This document shows positions 21,201 through 30,200 of a stretch of 64,000 nucleotides of DNA, one piece after another. The translations under genes were made by a program, and so were the position numbers. The stretch's first letter is position 1; each line of letters begins with the position of its first letter. The notes beneath the pieces are model-generated. The model saw only the letters and a list, made by a program, of their open reading frames with translations, did not search any database and was not told the DNA's origin. The DNA comes from Phyto melanocephala (lineage: Eukaryota; Arthropoda; Insecta; Diptera; Rhinophoridae): NCBI GenBank assembly GCA_941918925.1, contig OW799237.1, positions 90,803,015 through 90,867,014 of the forward strand, read 5' to 3'.

Positions 21201-24200
21201 ACACCTTATTTTTAAAACCAGCCGCCGATGTATTTAAATCATCATCATCACTCTCATCGCTAAATATGGATGATTTTGGTTGACTTTTAATTTGAGTTTT
21301 AGTTGTGGTTTCAGTTGACTTTTGCGACTTTAGAGTTTTTGTTGAAGCTGATTTTCCAAATAAATCATCGCTGTCTGAGTCGGAGTCGGTAAATAATTTA
21401 TTAGAAGTATTTTTTTCCACCGTTGCAGAAATGTTAGACGTTTTGGTAGAGATTAATTTTGCAGGGTTTGAGGTTTGTAGTCCAGCTACGTTAACATCAT
21501 TTTCGTCACTTTCACTATCTAAAAATGATTTAAAATTCGCTTTGGCTTTATTGTTGTTGTCTTTATAACGAGAAGAAGTCATTGATTTCCTTGTGGTAGT
21601 CTTAAATAAACCTTCGTCATAATCTTTCTCATCATCGGTATCAAAAAATGAAGATTTTGTATCATTTGTTAAAGATTGTTGTTGGTTGATTTTGGGTGTC
21701 ATTTCAGTTTGTTTAAAATTGGTTGTTGCTGTAATGACATGAGATTTGTTTGCATTTTCGTTAACTTTTGGCTGTTGTGGCTCGGGGTCGGGTGTTATTG
21801 TGGTTTTGTTGTCTTCGACCAAAATATATTTTGGCATTTCTTCAATTGTTTCAGTGGTGACGAACGGCGAATTATTACTTTGTAGAGTAGCTTTGATATC
21901 ATCTCTATTTGTTGTTTGAGACGTTTGAATATGTTTAAATAAATCATCTTCATCGTCTTCCTCGTCCTGAAAAAGGAACGAAATCTTTGTTTTAAGTTCT
22001 CTCTTTCCAAATGTTTCCTTATTCGATGATGTATTTTCAAAAAGGTCAGAACTTTTCTTTTCATTTTGTGCATTTGTAACATTTTGAATTGACGTGGAGC
22101 TATTCAAGGCTTTGGTTGGTGCTTCTTTCAACATTTTAGTTTCGTTTTTAATTTCCATAGTTGTATTTTTATTCCTTTTAAACAGATTGTCTTCATTTTT
22201 ATCGTCTATTAAAACTTTTCCTTCAGTTGTTGCAGGATTTAGATATTCAGTAGTATTAGAATTTGTTTTAATTGTTGCGTTTTTGGAAATGTTTACCGTT
22301 GCCGAGGTGTGCATATTGTCCGACACACATGTATTTCCTTTAAGAACTTCATTATTTTCGTTGTCATTTTTTAATATTTGCTGTTCTTCTATTAAACTCT
22401 TGCGATAGTTTTCTTGTCTGGCTCGTCGTGTCGATGGCCTTCTGGCAGCCGGAGCTTTAACACGATTTTTCGTAACACTAGGTAAAATGTGTTCGGTTTC
22501 AGCCGTTCTAGGCACATCAACTTTTTCGTTAGTTTTCATTTTGCCGGTTGAAATAATTAAGGCTGGTTTAATATTGTTATTGTCTTGATTTATATCTTGC
22601 GACTTTTTGGTGTCTTCTTTAGCTTTGCGTAGGGTATGGTTGCCAGCTGGCAGCAATGCTTGAACATTTATATTTATATGAGGCATTTGTAATTTGGAAA
22701 CTGAATGCTTAGTAGAACTTCCGTTTTCAAATTTATCAACAGATTTTGATAGAGATTCCTCAATTTTACTGGGAATTTCCGCAACTTTGTGTTTAATATC
22801 AGACACCTTATGATCAACGATATCCTTGCTAGAAGACGCATTCAATTCCTCATTTATGGATGGTGGTTCATTACTGAATATGAGTTGTGAAGGTATTTTG
22901 CTTTCAATTTGCTTTTGGTTTAAAGCCATTAAAGTCTCACTAAAATCATCATAGAATACACTATGCAAGCGTTTAGTTTGATTAACATCTGTTGTTGGTA
23001 GGGAGCTATCATCATCATCATTCTTCACACCATCATCATCTGGCGGTACATCATTGAATAATTGTAAGCCCGTATATAAATTGGTTTGCCTAGATTCTGG
23101 TGGAATCATTATATTTTTTTCAGTATTAGCTGCAGGTACAATGGGTAAATCGGGTTCATATATATCATTTTCTAAATCTATGACATTATAATTAGTATTG
23201 GTAGTCTGAGGTGTTTTTGTAAGGGTTTCGAAAAATTCATCATCATCTTCTGGAGGTTCATCTGAGAACAAAAATGAATTAAAATCGTATTTACCTAATG
23301 ACATTTGTTTTTGACTTTCTTTTGTTGATATGGCGATTGGCTTTTCAGCACTAACGTTACTATCTAACTGCTTTTGATCTGTGTTAGGTTTCTCAATGTT
23401 CGTTTCTTTAAGAGTTGCTTTAGATGGTAATTCATCCTCGACTTTAGCATTTGCTGGAACTTTGTGTTCTACAGCAGACGTTATATTGTCTGTTACTTCA
23501 GAATTAATTCTATTGATTTTAGTATAATGTTTTTTCTCTCTAATATTATTGTCCTTCTTTTCCTCCATGCGTAAATTATTATGCGAATTTTCAGTACTTG
23601 TTAAAGATTTGGTAGAAATGTCTTCTGAATAACTTTGCTCTGCTTTTGTTTCATTTTTCTCCGTTGCAATATCAGACGATTTAAGGTTCTTTAAGTTGGT
23701 GTTCTTAGTTTTGGCAGAAAACAAATCTTCTCCATCTGTATCATTGAAATCATCGAATAGATTTAAATTTTTTGGTTTCTTCTCTGTCTCTAGATTATCT
23801 AGCTTTGAAATATCCTTAAAATCATCAAATAAATTTACTGAAATTTTGTCGTTTCTATTTTCATTGGGTGCATCTAACGCCAGCTTAGAATCAATCCCTG
23901 CTTCCGGAGTTTCATAACCATCCTTTAAGATTTTATTGTTATTGCTATTGTCTTCATTATCTTTAGGATTATCAAATATGTTTCGTGTTTCAATAAGTTC
24001 TTTTTCTCTAGAGGTCGAGTTATTTTTTTTAATATTTTCAGTTAATCCAGTATTTAAAGAGGACTCTGGCAATTCGTTATCGAAAAATAATGTGTTTGTT
24101 AAAGATGTTTTAGTTGTTTGATTTGTTGAAGATTTTGTAATAAACGCCTTTAAAAAGTCATCGTCTTCCTCATCACTATCTTCAAATAATGACTTGCAAG

Positions 24201-27200
24201 ATTTAGAAACATTTAAGGATTTATCTCTTATACTTGTTATAGCTGGAGGTGAAGTTATCTTTTCGTCGTTTTTGGGTTTGAACAATTCCTGCTTTTTGCC
24301 TAGCACTGTTAACACATCGTCTTTAGCCATATTATCATCATCAAATAGATTTACCGTCTTACGTTTTATATTTTGACTGAAAGATGCCGATGATGAAGTG
24401 GCAGATGGTGATATATCTTCTGGTGGCTCAGCAAATAAATCCAGATAGGGAGGAGTAGGTTTTGCGCTTGAATCTAAAGCTCTATTTGTACTTATGTTTG
24501 AGTTATGAGCGGAAGAACGTATTAAGTTTTGTGTTGACGAGCCGGTTGAAGATGTTATAGATTGAATATCTTCTGGAGGTTCAGCAAATAAATCTACATA
24601 TGTTTGGGGTTGTGTTTTATATTCCAAAGTGTTTTCTTTGTTGTTCGACAAGATTTTGTTGGTGGGCTTATAAGAATTCGTTGTATTTATATTTTCTGTT
24701 CCTTTTGTTAAATATTTCTCCTGTTTTGCAGGTTGTATGGAGTTTTTAACCAAAGAAGATGGCGTGGACACTGAGGATGATTCGTAAGTTGTTGGTGTGT
24801 TTTGTTTGGCTGCATTAATGGGTATGGTAGATATTGCCGGATATATGGATTGCGATCCACGTAATGAGGAAGCATTTTTAATCTTAATATTTGTATTTAG
24901 ATGTTCAGTGTCTATTGAATTGCTAGACGCGCATTCTGTATTCGACTCAAATGATTCATTATCACCCAAATGCGAAGATGATAAAGACTCAGAAAAATCT
25001 TCGGAAATGTCATCACCTGAATAGCTATTTTCTTGTTGATTTTCATATAGGCCCACATGCCATTTTGCATGCCAATCTTTTGAATCAAATATGTAAGGTA
25101 ATGGCCGTTCATTATAGGGATTAATTGGTTGGTAAATACATCTGTAAAAGTGTTGCAATAATATTAAACACAAATATTCTATAAACTAAAAATGTTTTCA
25201 ATGCTCAGGCTATACATACATATATTCTTACATTTACAAGTACCCTTGTAGTTTTTGTTAATTATGTAAATGAAGTTGATGTACTTATAAATATTTACAT
25301 CACTATACAAACAAAATGTATTGAATCATAATCAACTTCGATTTGTGTCTCTATTTGATTTACGTTGCCTTTATTTTTAAACAAAAATCTAGTGACACTA
25401 CATTCTAATAAATTGATATGTTTTTGTACATATTGTTTATAGCCGTTTAAGCACACAGATTTATTTTGATTTGTATTGTAGCACGGCATACCTAAATATG
25501 GGTAACAAAAATACAATGGAAGCGACTGTAAGTTCATAAAACTATTCTTTGTTTTTAAAACGATAACAAGGTTCTCATTATTTTCAGTGCGCTAGGTTTT
25601 TCACCTAAAACAGTAAGAACTATTACACCAAATGAGGATGAGTTCTGTACAATTTATCAGGGTTTATCCCAAATATGTGAGAAATTGAAATCAGCGCTGG
25701 GTAAGTTGCCTTGGAAAGAAAATACACAGGAGAGGGTAACAAGAGCTCTAAATGCCTACTACGAATACAAGAACTCCATAAGCAAGAACTGTGACTTACA
25801 AGCAAATGTAGAACAGAAATGCAGAAAAGGGTAGTTATATTGAATCTTCTATCACTGGTGCCATAAGAAATACACCTTAAGGGCGCTTGACATTATTTCC
25901 AACACTATAAGTTCCTACGGATTATTGGGTGAAGAAAATGGCAGCAAAGAGCATTATCAGGGATCAAGTCATGACAAAATAAGATTTTATGGGAAACTGG
26001 TCTCAAGGATTATACTCAACGGCAGGAGAATGTGACGGACTATACGGTAAGAGATTAGTTTTGATAGGACATATTATATAATAATTTTGGAGGGGTGTGC
26101 AATTTTCACTAATGGATCAAGACAACTATGGGCACGAGTCGGATGTCTTTATCATGGGAAAGAACTTCAAAAGCTTTTACAAGCTTTTTATTAACTGTAG
26201 TGTGTTCCAAATAGAAATACTAGACGCAAACTAGAGAATAACATGGGATTTATCATAGCGGTCGGGTGGCTAGTAGATAGGCAATAATAGATATAGGATA
26301 GGGCTGCTTTTAGCAGGTTTTTTTTAATTTCTTCTTTATATTTATAATTTTATTTCCAATGCTTGCTTTTCTTCGTACTTCTTTCTGTTGTTATTATATT
26401 AGAGGAACGCACAATAGACTTCAGAGTTCTCCGAATGTAAGTGTTGGAAGGGATTCTCAGCTTCCAGAACTCCCTTAATAACTCACCTAACTACCTAGCA
26501 TATTTTTCGTCTAATATTAAACTAGTGTAATCGTGCGCAACAGAAAGCATTTAATGAGAAGCCTTTAAACTCATTGCGTACTTAAAAAAAAAAATAATGA
26601 ATACTATATGAGGTTAGGCCCACGAAGTTATATTTGATATTATTTTTTTTTTTTAACTAAAGCAGATGTAATATCAAAAGTCTGTGCAACTAAGACGACA
26701 TTTAAGCGATAATAAAATGAAGCATACTTAGGGAATTTAACACGAAACCTCAAACTTATATACCTATTATTTTTTTCTAAAGGATATATCAATTATTTTA
26801 TAAAAATATACATTAAAGATAATTTTAAAGACTTACGTTTTTTCCTTAGATTTTCCTTGGTCTTCCTCATCGGAGTCATCTAAATCTATTGAATATTTTT
26901 CATAACAGTTTCTTAAAACTTTAAGATTATTGTCAAGGAATGTATTAAGAATTTCTCTAGATGTAGGTGTATTTTCAGGTTGCTAAAAAAACATAAAATG
27001 TTTATAAAAAATAATTTAAGCGAGACAATTTATTACTTATTATTCTGAAAAAAAAAACACAAAAACGCCTGTATTTTATAAATATGTATTCAATTATTTG
27101 TACATTTATTTCCTTTGTCCATTTATAGCTTTGTCATTCCGTTTATAATTTCCACAATTTTCATTTCAGAATATATTTTCTGAAAGCTTATGAATAGGGG

Positions 27201-30200
27201 AGTCGATTAAGCCCTGACCGTCTGTCCGTCTGCCCGTCTGTCCGTGTGTTGGTTGAAATCAACTTTTAGAAGCAACTATATGTTCCTCAGATCTCTGTAT
27301 GGTATCAATTTCTTGAAAATATCCAGGAATGAATCGCTATTGAAATTCAGCACAATCGCCCCATAACTTTCTGAGATATGAGCAAAAAACCACGACCACC
27401 TTGTTGTTTTTCACATACATACTAGTTAAAGTAAACGTGGCATCGAATTCCAGCTGAACCAAAAAAATTTGATTTTATCTTATTTTATATATAATTTATA
27501 TTGTATTATTTTTTTTGTAATTTTTTTATTATTATTTTTTTATTTTCAATATATATATTTTTTTTTGTAATTTTTTTTTTTTTTTTTTTTTTGGTATGTT
27601 TTTTACATGTATGTATGAACGTATTTTATATGAGATGAATGGTGATACAAACAATTGTTTTTGCATGACTACACGTTGTGAAGGGTATATAAGATTCGGC
27701 ACGGCCGAATATAGCAGTTACTTTTTTTTTTTTTATTTTCTATTTTTTATTTTATATAATATTTATATTTTTATTGTTTTTTTTCAGGGGCCGTAATAAT
27801 TATTCCTTTTTTCATAAAAGTCAGATCATAACAGTTATTTTATGATTTTTATTTTTTCGAGCAAAAATAAAAGTTATTTTTCGACTTTTATTTTTTCGAG
27901 CAAAAATAAAAGTTATTTTTTGATTTTTATTTTTTCGAGCAAAAATAAAAGTTATTTTTTGATTTTTTTTTTTTCGAGCAGAAATAAAAGTTATTTTTTG
28001 ACTTTTATTTTTTCGAGCAAAAATAAAAGTTATTTTTTGATTTTTATTTTTTCGAGCAGAAATAAAAGTTATTTTTTGATTTTTATTTTTTCGAGCAAAA
28101 ATAAAAGTTATTTTTTGATTTTTATTTTTTCGAGCAAAAATAAAAGTTATTTTTTGATTTTTATTTTTTCGAGCAGAAATAAAAGTTATTTTTTGATTTT
28201 TATTTTTTCGAGCAGAAATAAAAGTTATTTTTTGACTTTTATTTTTTCGAGCAAAAATAAAAGTTATTTTTTGATTTTTATTTTTTCGAGCAGAAATAAA
28301 AGTTATTTTTTGATTTTTATTTTTTTGAGCAAAAATAAAAGTTATTTTTTGATTTTTATTTTTTTGAGCAAAAATAAAAGTTATTTTTTGATTTTTATTT
28401 TTTCGAGCAAAAATAAAAGTTATTTTTTGATTTTCATTTTTTCGAGCAACAAAAAATTTTTTTTTCTAACGAAATGTACGTGTTACAATAATTAAGTTAA
28501 TATTAAATATTTATTTTAAAGTTCATAAAAAATTCCCATGATGATCACATTTTTTGTGATTTCCCACATTTTTGTATACTATGTATTCTATATCAATGGT
28601 GGGCGCTGGTTTGCCTGAGTTAGGAAGTTGTTCGGGTATTTAGTAAATCATCCTACATGATTGCTGAAAAGTTTTTAATGTGCTGTTTTTACAAGCCGAT
28701 TGAGTGATTGTCTTAGACGATTTATGTGTAATTTGTTTTTCTTACAATAACAAAATACACATAAATCGTCTAAGACAATCACTCAATCGGCTTGTAAAAA
28801 CAGCACATAAAACAACCTGAAAAATAACATACATAATAAATTAAAATCACATTATAATTAATAATTAAAGACAATAGTTGATAACGAAGATTGAAAAAGA
28901 AATAGTAGATAATATGTAAATACTAAGCAAAACGAATTGATAAGAATGAGAGGAGTTATTAGGAGCTTTTAGAGTAGTATGTAACGATATTAAACAATCA
29001 CTGACAATAGATATGAGAAATCACAAATTCTAGTACAGTGTTATTATTATTTCTTTCATTATGAAAAACTCGTCTTTACCGTTGCCTTTAAATAATATTT
29101 AATATTGAAAAAATAAAAATCAAAAAAATAACTTTTATTTTTGCTCGAAAAAATAAAAATCAAAAAATAACTTTTATTTTTGCTCGAAAAAATAATAATC
29201 AAAAAATAACTTTTATTTTTGCTCAAAAAAATAAAAATCAAAAAATAACTTATTTTTGCTCGAAAAAATAAAAATCAAAAAATAACTTTTATTTTTGCTC
29301 GAAAAAATAAAAATCAAAAAATAACTTTTATTTTTGCTCGAAAAAATAAAAATCAAAAAATAACTTTTATTTTTGCTCGAAAAAATAAAAATCAAAAAAT
29401 AACTTTTATTTTTGCTCAAAAAAATAAAAATCAAAAAATAACTTTTATTTTTGCTCGAAAAAATAAAAATCAAAAAATAACTTTTATTTTTGCTCAAAAA
29501 AATAAAAATCAAGAAATAACTTTTATTTTTGCTCGAAAAAATAAAAATCAAAAAATAACTTTTATTTTTGCTCGAAAAAATAAAAATCAAAAAATAACTT
29601 TTATTTTTGCTCAAAAAAATAAAAATCAAAAAATAACTTTTATTTTTGTTCGAAAAAATAAAAATCAAAATTTTAAAAAGCAACATATTTTATGATAGAC
29701 TAATGCATAAGGATCAATATGGTATACTTGAATCCGTTTTACGACATTTACTTCTAAATGCTTTTTTTGCTTTAAAATTCCAAAATAACTGTTATTTTCG
29801 GTCCCTGTTTTTTTTAATTTTTATTTTTATTTTTTGACATACGTCAACTCAATTTATAATTGTACAATGGGATGTTTTTTATATGTATGTACATACATAT
29901 ATGTACGTATTTCATTAAGGCATATTTATTCATCAGGTACTCTTGATTCGTTAGCTGATTATTTTTTTCAACACTTATTTTAAGTTTCAGTTGTCAAAGT
30001 GCATAAATAAAAAACATTTTTCTCTTTTCTAATTTATTTCAAGTGTCAAACTTTATATAAAAATATATAAACAAAAAAATTCTCTCCGAACTGCAATTCC
30101 CTGATGAATAAATATGACTTGGTATTTCATATGAGATGAATGGTGATACAATAATTGTTACTGCATGACTACACGTTGTGAAGGGTATATTAGATTCGGC

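Larger units (their letters stand above)
27785..29807. mobile_element. Foldback-like element made of opposed 39-bp tandem arrays
   Basis: The left end CAGGGGCCGTAATAA and the inverse of the right end (CAGGGACCGAAAATAA) form a short terminal inverted repeat of hAT type, flanked by an 8-base T run on each side (27777-27784, 29808-29815). Inward lie a tandem array (27842-28448), about 230 bases of unique DNA, a 53-bp palindrome (28678-28808), about 290 bases of unique DNA, and an array of the same 39-bp unit in inverse orientation (29105-29665). There is no transposase. The architecture matches foldback elements of flies, but I do not recognise the family. Confidence 0.8.

Noticed and set aside
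21101..24376. Several plus-strand frames of 60-104 codons
   Set aside because: All are antisense shadows of the long FAM21 exon, favoured by its codon bias.
27842..28495. A 217-codon plus-strand frame and 60- and 157-codon minus-strand frames at 29059-29686
   Set aside because: They are translations of the 39-bp unit, whose length is a multiple of three; the repeated 13-residue pattern has no protein logic and the two strands mirror each other.
27842..29665. CRISPR-like direct repeats
   Set aside because: Units abut without unique spacers, are AT-rich and occur in a eukaryotic intron; this is a minisatellite.
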